The translations under genes were made by a program, and so were the position numbers. Shown here piece after piece: positions 17,325-27,893 of a DNA stretch of 28,294 nucleotides (its first letter is position 1; every line of letters begins with the position of its first letter). Origin of the DNA: Branchiostoma floridae (lineage: Eukaryota; Chordata; Leptocardii; Amphioxiformes; Branchiostomatidae); assembly GCF_000003815.2 (NCBI RefSeq), contig NC_049982.1:25784275-25812568 (forward strand), given 5' to 3'. The notes beneath the pieces were generated by a model, which saw only the letters and a list, made by a program, of their open reading frames with translations, did no database searches and was not told the DNA's origin.

Positions 17325-17828
17325 CCCTTAACTAATACATGTGTACAGCTGTGTTGACAACAATGCAACACATAGCAAATCATATTTAGCAACAATGATA
17401 TTTGTGACGATAAGAACAACGCTTGAAACTTTGTCAATTATTTTTTACCAGTACCGTACGTAATATTATCGTTCAGGAAATTGTACATCAAGAAATCTAA
17501 ACCAGTGATGAACAGATGGAAGCAAGGAGGTTCCTTTTTTCAACCTCCTTGATGGAAGGAAGTTTGCAAAATCCGTCACGTTTGGGACCGCATTCTTGCC
17601 GCAGCGCCACCTTGCGACAAGCATCAGCAGCTATCAATATAAGAGCAACTGACAAGGCTTCAAAAGGCTTGAAGGTGAAACAATAGAGATTATGCTATAG
17701 AAAAATCTTACTTTTCCGTGACATACTAACCTTTATCATAAGTATACTTGTAACGATACATATTATGAGACCAAAACGGCACTTAGAGAAGCACAAGTAC
17801 ATGCAAGGGACAAACATCCACCTCCTAG
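17325..17828. other. Unannotated gap
   Basis: No gene is seen. A 10-bp perfect hairpin lies at 17523-17532 / 17542-17551 (CAAGGAGGTT, 9-base loop). Confidence 0.55.
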
Positions 17829-18297
17829 GGGTGGGTACCGGTCCGGTGTACCAGTACAAACCCAGTTTTTCTTGTTGGACCGGTTCGGAAAACCGGACCT
17901 GGAAAAATTCAGTTGACCGAATGTTGGACTGAGTACAAAATGAACAGATAATACCGGCACTCGTTCACGTGTTTTGAGGCTTATTGGTCAAAGAAAATAG
18001 CAAGAGCGAAGTAGAGGAGAGTTGATAGTCATTTTATCAAGTTTCTACAGTCAAACTTGGTCTAACTTAACAGATCTTAACAGAGGCAGTTAGCGTTGTT
18101 TACGTGAATATAGGGTACTCCACCAAACAAATTTCTATGTAGCGAAATGGACCATTGTTTTGAGTATTGCCCATTAACAAACAGTTAGGTAAAAAACAAA
18201 ACAAAAAAAAAACAATTAGGTCCAGGTTCAAGTCCGGACCATTACCTGATCCTCTGGACCTGGACTGTACCTGAATTTTCTATACCGGTACCCACCC
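17829..18297. mobile_element. hAT-like MITE with GGGTGGGTACCGGT ends
   Basis: GGGTGGGTACCGGT (17829-17842) is inverted exactly at 18284-18297. Further inward, GGACCTGG/CCAGGTCC and AATTCAG/CTGAATT segments also pair. G-rich GGGTGGGTACC ends resemble hAT-family MITEs, but the outermost bases and flanking 8-mers have diverged, so no clean target duplication remains. It ends 45 bp from the LRR gene's stop codon and so may lie in that gene's 3' UTR. Confidence 0.75.
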
Positions 18298-18342
18298 ATA
18301 CATCCATCCATTTTCTATTTGGTTACAATTCCATTATGATAA

Positions 18343-20850
18343 TTACTTTTCTATTCTAGTGACATCTTCGCTTGTACCAATGTGGCTTTCTGCGTATTGT
18401 TCGTTTGTATCACATGTAACAAGATCACCTGATCCATACACACAAACGTCCGTACGGTTTGATATATCTCTACAGTCATCAGTTATACTGTAAACTACTT
18501 CCACTTGATCAGCAACATTCACGGCAATCTGATTGTCCATTCTACAGATTACTGCTTCCAGCTTTGCGTCCGTCTTATATAGTGGGGAATTGGAGCTGAT
18601 ATTTGTAGCTGTGGGCAAGTGAACATCAGATGCAGCTGCAGCAAAAGCAGTCATAGATTCCTCGTGAGAGTCAGTGTTGTCGTTTTGTGAGTGTTGTCCA
18701 GATGAAGTTTCAATATCTTCGTCTTTTATTTCATGATATTCATTTGCATAAGGACAATCGAACTTGTCGTTTTCGTAAGTACCATAATCATCTGGGATTT
18801 CACAGTAGTCGTGTCCAATTGGATCGTACACTTCATCCTCTTTTATCTGATTATACTCATTGAAGTCTATTCTACAGTCTTCATGTACGTTCTCTGTCTG
18901 TGGTGGTTCGTGCGCACTATTTCCTTGATACATAGAGTTCCTTTGTAACATATTGATTACACCCTGTGCAAAGTTTACACTACCGTCTTCTGTATTTTGT
19001 TTAATAACTTTATCATTGTCGCCACGGCCTTGGCATACGGGGTTGTCTGTAGAATTTGTTGTCATATATGATGCCTGAGTTGCATCGTTGGAGTCAGCGA
19101 TATCATGGTTTTGGTTTTGATGGCTTACTTTTTTTCGGTACCAGAGAAATGCAATGACAAGTGTTAACATAAGTGGACACGCAGTGACCAATGCTACTGT
19201 AACAGAAACCCGAAAACCCTCGGTGCTAACTTCATCATAAATTGAATTGTTGTGTACAAGGAAAAATTGAGGTACATTAGTTGTCGTTTCATATGTGTCA
19301 TTCTGTTTTGTTGTGTTCTCATCGCCAAGAAGGTTATGTTTTTTGTGCCATGGTTCTGAAGTTGTGTCTATTATTTCAGTTTCTTTCCCATCCGTCAAAC
19401 AGCTACCACTATCAACTTCCGAAAAATACTTCGTTTTATCTATTGTGGGCACGTTAAAGGACGAAAAGAGGTTTCCATTAGGAAAGACAGCAAAACAAGA
19501 GATATTTAGAGAAGTATCTTTGCTGCGCATGCCCACTGTACTCTGAGTGTCAACTGTAGGTTTATCTAGGGTGGTAGCTACAACGCTGAAACCCTCCGCT
19601 ATGGTGCCAACTGAATTGATAATTCCTTTTATGCCAGATACTCTTAAACTGGATGAACCTTTTAAAGCCAAACGTAATCCACCAGAACCTTCCCAAGCAT
19701 ATGCATCAAAGCACCGATTAGAAAGAGAGCTGTTTAGATCTTCTTTACTTGTATTATTCAGTGCAATGATGACGAATGGAGCATAAGACAAGATATGACC
19801 GGACCTCAACTCCTTGCTGAGTGGATTGCACGAGTCCATATTGATTGGGATCTTGTATTTACTTCCTAGCGTGCTAAACCAACCAATAGAAAAGCTACCG
19901 CCATCATAGGCCTTATAGATAATATGTAATACTAAGCCAATGGCTTCGAATCGTATCCAGTTTACGGTTCTACAGTTTTCCAGCACGACGTGCCATGCCA
20001 TCTCATGAAAAGTGCCTCCTTTGGGGCTAGCCAGCTTATTTTCGGCAAGTTCGGCTTTGATAAGGTTTGGTAGGGTCAAAAATACGTCTCCACGTAGACA
20101 CACTAAGCCGTTATGACTTAAATCCAGGAACTGTAGTTTCCGCATTGATTCAAACACGTCAGATGGAATTGTTTTGATTTTGTTTCCACTGAGAAGTAGA
20201 GTTTCCAGATTTTCCAGTCCGATGAGCCAATCTCTACCTACGGCTTTTAATGCATTACTCCTTATGTCTAACAAGGTAAGGTCGTTCATATTTTCAAAAC
20301 ACCCGGGGTCTAAAGCAGAGATGTTATTGTGAGAAATCGTACGCTTGTTGAGGTAATATCCAGTCGCTGAACTATTGAAACAGTTCCAGTTGCCAGTAAT
20401 GCGCGTTAACATGTTGTAATCTAAATGCAAATCTGTTAGGATGTCAAAGTCTTTGAATGCTCCCTTTTCTATTTCCGTTATCCCCGCATCAACCAGGAAA
20501 AGAACTGACAGTGAAGAAGAGTCGATTACAGCCAGTTTTTGCGACGACAGGGTCCCGTATTGAAAACCTCTAATGGCGAGCCACTCTATACCCGTAAAGC
20601 ACTTCTCTGTTGGCCTATTTGCCGTTTCATCTCTATGTTCATAGATATTATTGCATGAAATGCACTCCGTAGAAGCTCGTGGATGCATATTTCGTGTTAA
20701 GTAGTCGTTACTCATGATCCGTTGGCCTTTGTGCAGGCAACTAGAAAACGCTCTTCGTTGGCAAGTCGGAAAGCAGGTTTGATCCGCTGAGAGCCTAGAA
20801 ACCGTTGCCATGGCAATTACGATCACAACGAAGGATTCAATAAATCTCAT
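18343..20850 (-). CDS. Single-pass leucine-rich-repeat receptor with tyrosine-motif cytoplasmic tail
   Basis: Single-exon 835-codon type I membrane protein. The frame opens with TTG at 20856; the first ATG is at 20850, with A at -3. A signal peptide covers about residues 1-22, followed by an N-terminal Cys cluster (CFPTCQRR). About six leucine-rich repeats span 107-290 (for example LETLLLSGNKIKTIP and LQFLDLSHNG). Then comes about 250 residues of extracellular sequence I do not recognise, with many N-glycosylation sequons. A transmembrane segment lies at about 547-570, with WYRKK as the stop-transfer. The roughly 260-residue tail is acidic and has YNQI, YDPI, YCEI and YHEI (Tyr 666, 675, 682, 705) and YEND and YANE (692, 701). 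These resemble SH2-binding sites: YxxI as in ITAM-type pairs and YxN as for Grb2. A signalling or immune-type receptor role is inferred. Confidence 0.88.
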   Translation of the reverse strand: MRFIESFVVIVIAMATVSRLSADQTCFPTCQRRAFSSCLHKGQRIMSNDYLTRNMHPRASTECISCNNIYEHRDETANRPTEKCFTGIEWLAIRGFQYGTLSSQKLAVIDSSSLSVLFLVDAGITEIEKGAFKDFDILTDLHLDYNMLTRITGNWNCFNSSATGYYLNKRTISHNNISALDPGCFENMNDLTLLDIRSNALKAVGRDWLIGLENLETLLLSGNKIKTIPSDVFESMRKLQFLDLSHNGLVCLRGDVFLTLPNLIKAELAENKLASPKGGTFHEMAWHVVLENCRTVNWIRFEAIGLVLHIIYKAYDGGSFSIGWFSTLGSKYKIPINMDSCNPLSKELRSGHILSYAPFVIIALNNTSKEDLNSSLSNRCFDAYAWEGSGGLRLALKGSSSLRVSGIKGIINSVGTIAEGFSVVATTLDKPTVDTQSTVGMRSKDTSLNISCFAVFPNGNLFSSFNVPTIDKTKYFSEVDSGSCLTDGKETEIIDTTSEPWHKKHNLLGDENTTKQNDTYETTTNVPQFFLVHNNSIYDEVSTEGFRVSVTVALVTACPLMLTLVIAFLWYRKKVSHQNQNHDIADSNDATQASYMTTNSTDNPVCQGRGDNDKVIKQNTEDGSVNFAQGVINMLQRNSMYQGNSAHEPPQTENVHEDCRIDFNEYNQIKEDEVYDPIGHDYCEIPDDYGTYENDKFDCPYANEYHEIKDEDIETSSGQHSQNDNTDSHEESMTAFAAAASDVHLPTATNISSNSPLYKTDAKLEAVICRMDNQIAVNVADQVEVVYSITDDCRDISNRTDVCVYGSGDLVTCDTNEQYAESHIGTSEDVTRIEK

Positions 20851-21154
20851 TGTCAACAGAGGTTTTTTTTTCTTTCCGTTCTGTTTATAATTTAGAAGCT
20901 ATCGATGCTTCTTTACAGTCTAGTGATTTTCTTATGTAAAATAGTAAAAGAAAAATAAGACTAGTATAGTTGTTTGTCAACAAATCACACAAATTGCGTA
21001 ATTTCTATTTCAGAAGAAACAATGGCGCGTTTCAAAATTTAAACACGCCCGACAAATGACGAAGGGTTTTACCTGAAAGTTGTTGGAAGTCCTTTAGAAC
21101 TGAATTACAAAATTAGATCTTGGCTGGTTTGAGAACAATGTTTGCGTGGAGTTG
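20851..21154. other. LRR gene 5' flank
   Basis: The 5' UTR and proximal promoter of the minus-strand LRR gene should be here. A TTATAA lies near 20885 on the gene's strand, about 35 bp upstream of the ATG. That may be too close to the ATG for a TATA box, so its role is unclear. Confidence 0.4.
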
Positions 21155-22340
21155 GCTCAGCACGTATCGATGATGCAGTCGGCGATGACGATGAACCGAT
21201 TTCTTTTGTCTCTTCGTTTTGCTGATTATAGAATCTTGAAAGATGCTGTTTCTGGCTGGAACGTCAAAACAAGTGCTGGAAAGCCTTCTTGAAGAATAAA
21301 ATATTCAACGTCAAACAGGAAAGCAAGAAAGTCAGCGACTGACCCACTTAGGTTGCGAAACACTCCATTTATACGAAAACCCAGACTAATATGTTGAACA
21401 TATTACTATTAGACAGTCGGACATAAATCCGTAAATCCAAATGTCACCCATCGTCCACGTGGCTACAACTGGCTTTATACGTGACTAAAGCTAAGGGCAC
21501 AACCCGCCGCACGTGCAACTGTGTGGTTTCAACGTGCCAAAACGTGGGCATCTTTTGGGATCCGTAATTGGTAAGTACCGCCTCCGTTCGAAATTGCTGG
21601 GAATCCAACGGATCTGTGAGCGCGTGCCCCGTGCAGCGAGTAAGGAAACCGTACGTACGCAGCACGTGTAAGTAGGGCCTGCATACGGTAACGTGGCAAT
21701 CGTATATTGTATGCTGTATGCAACCGTGCAAGTGACGTGCGTTGAGACGTACTCCCTCCCTGCTTTTGCCATTCCGGCCATGTTTTCAGAAAAACGTGGC
21801 GGATGTGACCGCCCAAAAAAACGTACGGACAAATAACACGTACGCACGCATGTTCCTGTCGACCCTATCAAATGTCACTCCAAACTAGGAAAAATGGGAC
21901 AAACTATGACACTGGCATTTATATTATTCTTGAAGAATAGCCTGATGAACAGTTATAAGCACGTCTGATGATGCAGTCATCAACGGCGGCAAACAGATGA
22001 ATGATTTCTCCTGTCTTCGTTAATCTATTTTGCCGGTTTATTATGGAATCCTGAAAGATCCTGTTTCTGGTTGAAACGTCAAAATAAGTGATGAAAAGCC
22101 TTCTTGAAGAATAAAATATTCAATGTCAAACAAGAAAACTCAAAATGCAGTGAGTACTAACGGAGCTCGATTTATAGTTAAAACCTAGACTAATATTTTG
22201 AACAAAGTAGGACATAACGAAGTCCGTAAATCCAAATGGTCACCCATAAATCCGTAAATCCAAATGGTCACCCATTTTCCACGTGGCTACGAATGACTTG
22301 ATACGTGACTCACGTCACGCACGCACGCATGTTGTACACG
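21155..22340. repeat. Imperfect tandem duplication upstream of the LRR gene
   Basis: About 340 bp from 21155 to 21500 is repeated from about 21955 to 22320 (offset about 796 bp). Shared blocks include TGATGCAGTC, CTTGAAGAATAAAATATTCAA, GTAAATCCAAATG and CCACGTGGCTAC. The second copy has an extra local duplication of about 27 bp (near 22223-22275). About 380 bp rich in ACGT tetramers lies between the copies. No ORF is convincing. It may be a duplicated promoter region or a repeat family. Confidence 0.8.
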
Positions 22341-22688
22341 GAAAATATGCCTTGATCGTGACATCGCATTCGTATATACCCTACCAATTGTCACTCCAAG
22401 GAAGTCGTTTTTTTTTATCCTCTCCCCCTGTAACGCTCTTTGCTTCTGCCGGGCTAGAAAGGGCGTTGTCATCTTAAAATCAGTGCAGTCTCTTATGCAA
22501 GTATGAAAAACACATTGGGATATTTCAATCTTAAGCAGAACTGCATGTGTCTATAACCTTGCGGAATTTCATCTCATTTCGTAAAAAAAAAGGATTTGAT
22601 ATCATGTGATATCTTGTATCTTAAAACAAGGGACAAACTTTTTTTTTCTTTTGTACCCTGTGGTGAATTCAAGATTTATCTGTAATTC
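22341..22688. other. Unannotated gap
   Basis: No gene is seen. It has poly-T and poly-A runs and a GATATCA/TGATATC palindrome near 22600. Confidence 0.5.
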
Positions 22689-22826
22689 TGTATCAATATA
22701 TAGCCGGTATAACTGCCCTTCGGCGTAACACACCAGCATCGCAGGGACGCGACAGCAGCTGGTTATACATGTATTACACTGAACGACCCGTCACACCTAA
22801 CTTTTGCACATGTGGCTGCAAGTGTT
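22689..22826 (+). repeat. Dispersed repeat, copy B
   Basis: Second copy of the family at 9531-9665, in the same orientation. It differs by point changes, a missing GCGCGG segment and a short insertion after GGTTATA. The sequence up to about 23060 may belong to the same or an adjoining mobile element, but copy A does not share it. Confidence 0.85.
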
Positions 22827-24905
22827 CTGAAAAACTATCCAGACAAGATGCCCCTACTGTGCTTGGTGATAACAAATTCCACTCAATGATATCGATAGTT
22901 CTGGGAAAATACGAATTTTTGAACATGCACATCAACCCTCGGTTGGTAACTCTTGTACTTGAAGGCATTACTGTTTCTTGTTCTTTTTTGGGCTGGTACT
23001 AGTATTAGATGTTTATCAGTCGGTACGGCTATGGTGGCAAACTGCTTTCCTTTGCTGCTGAGACGGCCAATGTATGAAATGTAGCGAATGATATAAAATT
23101 AAATGCAATAGACTTTCGTTTCCTGTCTGAGTTGGTCCATTCTTACTCATATGTGAGTGAATTCCAAACCGACGCAGGTTCGAACCTGGTCAGTTGCAAA
23201 AGTTGAGAAGACGCAATCAATGGAGAGCAGTCATCGATATCTGACATTTACCTGTCAATCAAATCTTTCCCTTATACCCGCCACAATCATTTATGTCATA
23301 CTTTTATCGTATTATATATGATGAGAATGCTTGCAGTAAGACAGTGTCTTGATTGGTTGAATTAAACTTCCCGCTTTTATTTTTCTCCAATCAAAATCAT
23401 TTTCTGTCTCAGACATGCGCACTAGGCCGTTGTAACGTTCGCGGGCTTTCTGTCGTCTGCGGTCAGAGTTCGTCTGAAGAAACTTCAATTTCTGGTGATT
23501 ATATGCGATTTATTCCTTCAAGTGTGAGAATCTATAGCGTTTGAAAGACATACTTTGTTGTTCACTTTGTCGCTTGTGGCCAGAAGTGAGACAGAATCGT
23601 TGATTTTCGGAAGATAGCGGACCGCGGCCGGTTTTGCAAAATTTGTGGCTCTCACGAATAAAATTATAGGATGCCCAAACAATTCTCTCTTTATATGTTT
23701 GTGCAAGTTGGTTTCTGTTCATCACAATGGCATGAAAAGTGTCCCTTGAGCTTAGGATAACTCTCATTTGAACATATATGAGGTAGGTAGTAAATCTCTA
23801 CTCTGAACTGTGTTTTGAAACGTGGGCTCCGAACTATCTTCTTGTGGACGACTTGAAAACATCTGTGGCTCGTTAAATCTCAAAGCAGATGTTGGGAGAT
23901 GCAAAACCGTACAGTTTCCAAGCTGCAAATGGGCGCAGTCAGGGAAAACCTAGGGTACGTTTGGCCAGGGACGAATAATTTGTGAAACTCAAAGACATCT
24001 GCATTCAACTTTGAAAATTTAGGGTTTGCGGAAAACGCAGGCTGGTCCTCATCAGGCTAATACCAGCTCCGTGCCAGCTGGCTTTCCTCTCTGGATACCA
24101 AGGGCATGGGAGCTTTGCTCTATATTGTTATTTTCTTGACAACATGTTGGGTCAATGGCGATCCTAGTTGCCTACTTAACTTACTAGATAGCTTTGTGTA
24201 ATGTTGGATGGAAGGAAACAGCCCTACACCCCATTGCATAATGTTTCAGATTTTGTGCAGTTTGGAGACAGAACACTGGATTTTAGCCTGGAGTTCAGTC
24301 ATATTTAATTTTATTCTGCTTTTGACAGTCGCTACCAACCCATCAAGACTGTAGCATTCAAAGGTAATGGGCTGAATTATGGGCAGGGCTGCTCAGCATG
24401 CTGCAGATTGGATGATGGCACACGACAGCCCCATGACCACTTGTTTTGTTTCAAGGGTCAGCTCAGAATCCTCAACATGATGAGGACGGCAGCTAGCCTG
24501 GGTACCATCCGGATAGTAGTTCGCTCCTATGTTCGCTTCTGCTATCCGTCTGGAGACATGCGCATTCAAACCATTTGGTGCTAACGTCAGTTAATGAGCG
24601 AATCAAGGAATGGGTTCTAGAGAGCTTAATGTTCGATGAGAACAGGCCCTTCCGCAAGGGGACGGAGGGCTTGTCCGTTGTTGGAATGCTTAGCCCTGTT
24701 CGCATGAGCGCTTGAATCCATTCCATAAAAACAAACAAACTAAACAAGTACGGCTTAACTCAACCTGATAATATCATCATAATAACTTCATACAGTAGTT
24801 TGAAATCATGAGACTGGTTGAGAAGGCAGCCTAAATTGTGATACATGTAGTGCAGACAAAGGCATTAAAGAAATTTAATAACCTCATATTGGCACCAAAA
24901 TTGTG
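22827..24905 (+). other. Upstream region of the TRIM gene; no coding exon seen
   Basis: It probably contains the 5' UTR exon and promoter of the TRIM-NHL gene. The best promoter candidate is 23331-23480, with GATTGG and CCAATCA (an inverted pair of CCAAT boxes) followed by a CpG-rich stretch. CAGGTTCGAACCTG (23175-23188) is a perfect 14-bp palindrome matching a tRNA B box, with no A box seen, so it is at most a SINE scrap. 24490-24740 looks repeat-derived, with GGTACCATCCGGATAG and a GCCCTTCCG/CGGAGGGC inverted pair. Confidence 0.4.
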
Positions 24906-24964
24906 AAGTGTGTCTACTTTTTTTCTACTGTTTCTTAAGTGTGTCTACTTTTTTTCTTTTATAG
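24906..24964 (+). other. 3' splice acceptor with duplicated polypyrimidine tract, directly before the TRIM ATG
   Basis: A 21-bp segment (24906-24926: GTGTGTCTAC plus a T-run) recurs at 24937-24957, offset 31 bp. The second copy is the polypyrimidine tract of a strong acceptor ending TTTTATAG at 24964. The intron therefore ends immediately before ATG 24965, implying a non-coding first exon upstream. Confidence 0.75.
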
Positions 24965-27142
24965 ATGGTTACAGCAAAGTTTTCACTAGAGGAGTTTGAC
25001 GATAAGCTCCTGACTTGTCCTGTCTGCAAAGGGATGTACAACAACCCTCGCATCCTGCCATGTCTTCACACCTTCTGTGCCAACTGTCTGGAGATGTGGA
25101 GGAAGGGAGAGGTTCAGTTCACCTGTCCTACCTGTCGTCAGCAGGTGAGGCTAAAGGGACCAGATGTCAGCAGTTTTCCCTCCAGTTTCTACATCAACAA
25201 CTTGCTTGACTTCAGGGCCGTCCATCACTCGAATGCTAAAAGACTGCGTGCCTCCTGCGGCATGTGTGAGTCAGATGCTAGTATGGAGGGGACATGCGGG
25301 GACTGCAAACTGCTCTTGTGTGGAAACTGTCTTACCGGACATGGAAATTCACCTGCCCTGAAGGACCATTACATCATTGCTCTACATGAACGGAACGACC
25401 CCAGCAGCAGGTCAAAGTTCACCCGAACACAGTACTGCCCTCAGCATGCAGACCAACGCAGGACCTTCTACTGCCAACCCTGCGACAAACTCGTGTGCCA
25501 AGACTGCACCACTACTGAGCACCAACAAGGACCGAACCACGACCCACAGGAGGTGGGTTTGGTTGCACTGAAGTACAAGGACGAACTACAAACATTGGTG
25601 GGGAAAAGCCAGGATGCAGCCGATGCTCTGAAGAGGACCAAAGTAGTTGTGGGCAAAGAACTCACAACTATTTCAACAAACTGTCAGATCGTAAAACAGG
25701 AAATCAAGGAACATTTTGCAGAGCTCAGAGCCAAACTAGATAAGGAAGAGCAGGAAGTCACAAGAAAACTTGCTAAGATGGAAAAGACACAGAAGGAGCC
25801 TCTCATGAAGGAAGAGCAAGAGTTGGAAGAAAGTTTACAATCTACTGAAGAGGGACTTGAGTTCTGCACAGATATACTAGCTCGAGGTAACGATGTAGAA
25901 ATCATCACACTCAGAAAGCAGCTAGAAGACAGACTAGACAGTCTTTGTTCAAGTCAGATTCAGCATGAAGGGCTGAAAAATCATGTATCGTTTCGTTCAA
26001 CAGTCCATATTAGCTGTGAGTTGTCCCTAACTTGCAAACCACTAGTTATCACCGAGCCCCCAGTAGAAAGTCTCCCAACTACTGTCGTCTTTAGACCAAA
26101 TGATGGTCAAGTTTTGGAAGGCAACCTACAAGTCACAGTCACCTCCCCTGAGGGGCATCGTGTTGAGATAGACACCGATAGAACCAGTGAGGGAGCTTAT
26201 CAGGCAGTCTGGAGGCCACAAACATTGGGGAAGCATGAGGTGGGGGTGACTATGGAGGGAGAAGGGAGCCTGTGTTCCTCTCTCAGTATAGATGTGGGCA
26301 CTAACAACCCTGTTTTGAAGTTTGGGCAGGAAGGCAGCCAGCAGGGGCAGTTTAATAACCCAAGAGATGTAGCCGTTAGCGACAATAGACTATATGTGGC
26401 TGACACTTTCAATGATCGTATTCAGGTGTTCGATCTGAGTGGGAACTTCCGTCAGTCATTTCCAACAGAAGCAGCAAGCCCTTGGTCCCTCTCAGTTCAT
26501 ACTGATGGCTCTTTAGTAGTGTATGCTGGAGAGGAAGTAGTGAAGTTTTCACAATCGGGAGAGGTGCTGCACAGGTTTTCCATGGGAGTTTATGTTGCAA
26601 GTTCTGGTGGCACAGTACCTGGTGGCTTAGCAGTACAAAGTAATGGGAGGATTGTCGTAACTGGTAACAAAGATCACTGTGTCTTCCTGTTTGAGGCAAA
26701 TGGGACGCTGGTGAAAAAGGTGGGGAGGAAGGGGCATGGGGAGGGAGAGTTTGATAAGCCGAATTGTGTCTGTATGGACAGAGACGATAATGTCATTGTT
26801 ACAGATCATGATAACTTTCGTATTCAGGTGTTTGACAAGGATTTGAACTTCAAATACCAATTTGGTCAAGAAGGTGACCAGCCACAGGACATGTGTATGC
26901 CCTTGGGAGTTACAACTGACAGCAGAGGGAACATAGTTCTGGCAAACCTTGGGCCGGACCTTAGTGATGTTGAACATGGCCTGGCAGTTCAAGTTTATCA
27001 CTCAGATGGCACATGGGTGTCCACCATCACTAGTGATGGTGACAAGCCGTATGAACCAATTGGGATTGCTGTGACAAAGGATGGGCATGCGTTTGTATCT
27101 GATGGCACTGACAACTGTATCAGAAAGTACAGATACTGGTGA
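24965..27142 (+). CDS. TRIM-NHL protein (RING, two B-boxes, coiled coil, filamin, NHL), TRIM2/3/71-like
   Basis: Single coding exon of 725 residues, complete to a TGA. The RING (18-57) has C3HC4 ligands C18, C21, C33, H35, C38, C41, C54 and C57. A B-box 1-like finger covers about 98-135 and B-box 2 about 158-192 (CPQH...CQPCDKLVCQDC). A charged coiled coil runs about 205-335, a filamin-type Ig domain about 361-446, and about six NHL repeats span 448-725 (for example FNNPRDVAV and RLYVADTFNDRIQVFD) as a beta-propeller. This order is that of TRIM class VII (TRIM2, TRIM3, TRIM71). Known members are RING E3 ubiquitin ligases, and some bind RNA through the NHL propeller; either role is inference here. 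All zinc ligands are intact, so it is probably catalytically competent. Exact orthology is unresolved because this class is expanded in several invertebrate lineages. Confidence 0.95.
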   Translation: MVTAKFSLEEFDDKLLTCPVCKGMYNNPRILPCLHTFCANCLEMWRKGEVQFTCPTCRQQVRLKGPDVSSFPSSFYINNLLDFRAVHHSNAKRLRASCGMCESDASMEGTCGDCKLLLCGNCLTGHGNSPALKDHYIIALHERNDPSSRSKFTRTQYCPQHADQRRTFYCQPCDKLVCQDCTTTEHQQGPNHDPQEVGLVALKYKDELQTLVGKSQDAADALKRTKVVVGKELTTISTNCQIVKQEIKEHFAELRAKLDKEEQEVTRKLAKMEKTQKEPLMKEEQELEESLQSTEEGLEFCTDILARGNDVEIITLRKQLEDRLDSLCSSQIQHEGLKNHVSFRSTVHISCELSLTCKPLVITEPPVESLPTTVVFRPNDGQVLEGNLQVTVTSPEGHRVEIDTDRTSEGAYQAVWRPQTLGKHEVGVTMEGEGSLCSSLSIDVGTNNPVLKFGQEGSQQGQFNNPRDVAVSDNRLYVADTFNDRIQVFDLSGNFRQSFPTEAASPWSLSVHTDGSLVVYAGEEVVKFSQSGEVLHRFSMGVYVASSGGTVPGGLAVQSNGRIVVTGNKDHCVFLFEANGTLVKKVGRKGHGEGEFDKPNCVCMDRDDNVIVTDHDNFRIQVFDKDLNFKYQFGQEGDQPQDMCMPLGVTTDSRGNIVLANLGPDLSDVEHGLAVQVYHSDGTWVSTITSDGDKPYEPIGIAVTKDGHAFVSDGTDNCIRKYRYW

Positions 27143-27890
27143 TACATCTGTACCAGATTTTTTGTTCTGTTGATGGTCCCACTTGTTTGCCCTCATGCTT
27201 CATTATTCTCCTGTATTTAGGTATAGTGTATCAACTTTGTCACTTACAAGTGCTTGAATCTTTACCTGCTACATATTATGCAGTTAAGTGCAGGTGTAAT
27301 TGGTGTTTTCTATGTCTTCCTTGTACCATGATAAAACCAGCTCACAACACTATTGTGACACTGGTTTTGTATGTACTGAAGGACAAAGGAAAACTGTTTT
27401 CTGCACTGGAAGAAAAATAAGTATTTCAAGCATACTAAGTTAAAAGTTACTTGTAATTGTTTTGTTGGTACCGGTAATATTTACCAAATCTGATAACTTT
27501 CGTTCATCTTAGCTATGAAATTTAGAGTTACTCTTATACTTATGTGTACTTACCCAATAGTTAGGCCTTGATTATCATCAAACTGTAGTGTAGAATATAT
27601 GTATTAACATTGAGTTTGCTTAGAAACATACAAGTAGAGGCCCAAATTTTTATCTTCAAATTAGTTCCATGACAGGAAGCATAATTGGATGCTAAGAGAG
27701 AAGTAGATGCCACTGTTAGTAAACAGTTCTGCATTTGTTTCCTTGTCCATGCTCTCTGTGCATAGGTACTGCTTCTTGTAAGCTCTTTTTCTTATGTTGA
27801 ATAAAAAGACTGAAACTGAAAACATTTGCCTTAACAAACATGTTCTTGCCAATGATATTGCAGAAGTTAACAACATTGGTTGGGTTGGGG
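27143..27890 (+). other. TRIM gene 3' UTR and flank
   Basis: AT-rich non-coding sequence follows the stop codon. It contains one canonical polyadenylation hexamer and no further exon. Confidence 0.55.
27800..27805 (+). terminator. Probable polyadenylation signal of the TRIM gene
   Basis: AATAAA lies about 660 bp after the stop. It is the first canonical hexamer downstream on the plus strand. Confidence 0.5.
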
Positions 27891-27893
27891 TTT

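Noticed and set aside
17599-17618. CTCF-like motif (GCGCCACCTTGCG)
   Set aside because: Only about half to two-thirds of the core positions agree with the consensus; too weak without binding data.
21444-21871. Overlapping 95-126-residue minus-strand ORFs
   Set aside because: Three frames overlap, composition is non-coding in character, and the region belongs to a duplicated non-coding block.
22769-23002. 77-residue plus-strand ORF
   Set aside because: It starts within the dispersed repeat and shows no recognisable protein family.
23175-23188. tRNA gene or SINE at the CAGGTTCGAACCTG palindrome
   Set aside because: It matches a B box, but no A box or cloverleaf arms are found at the required distance.
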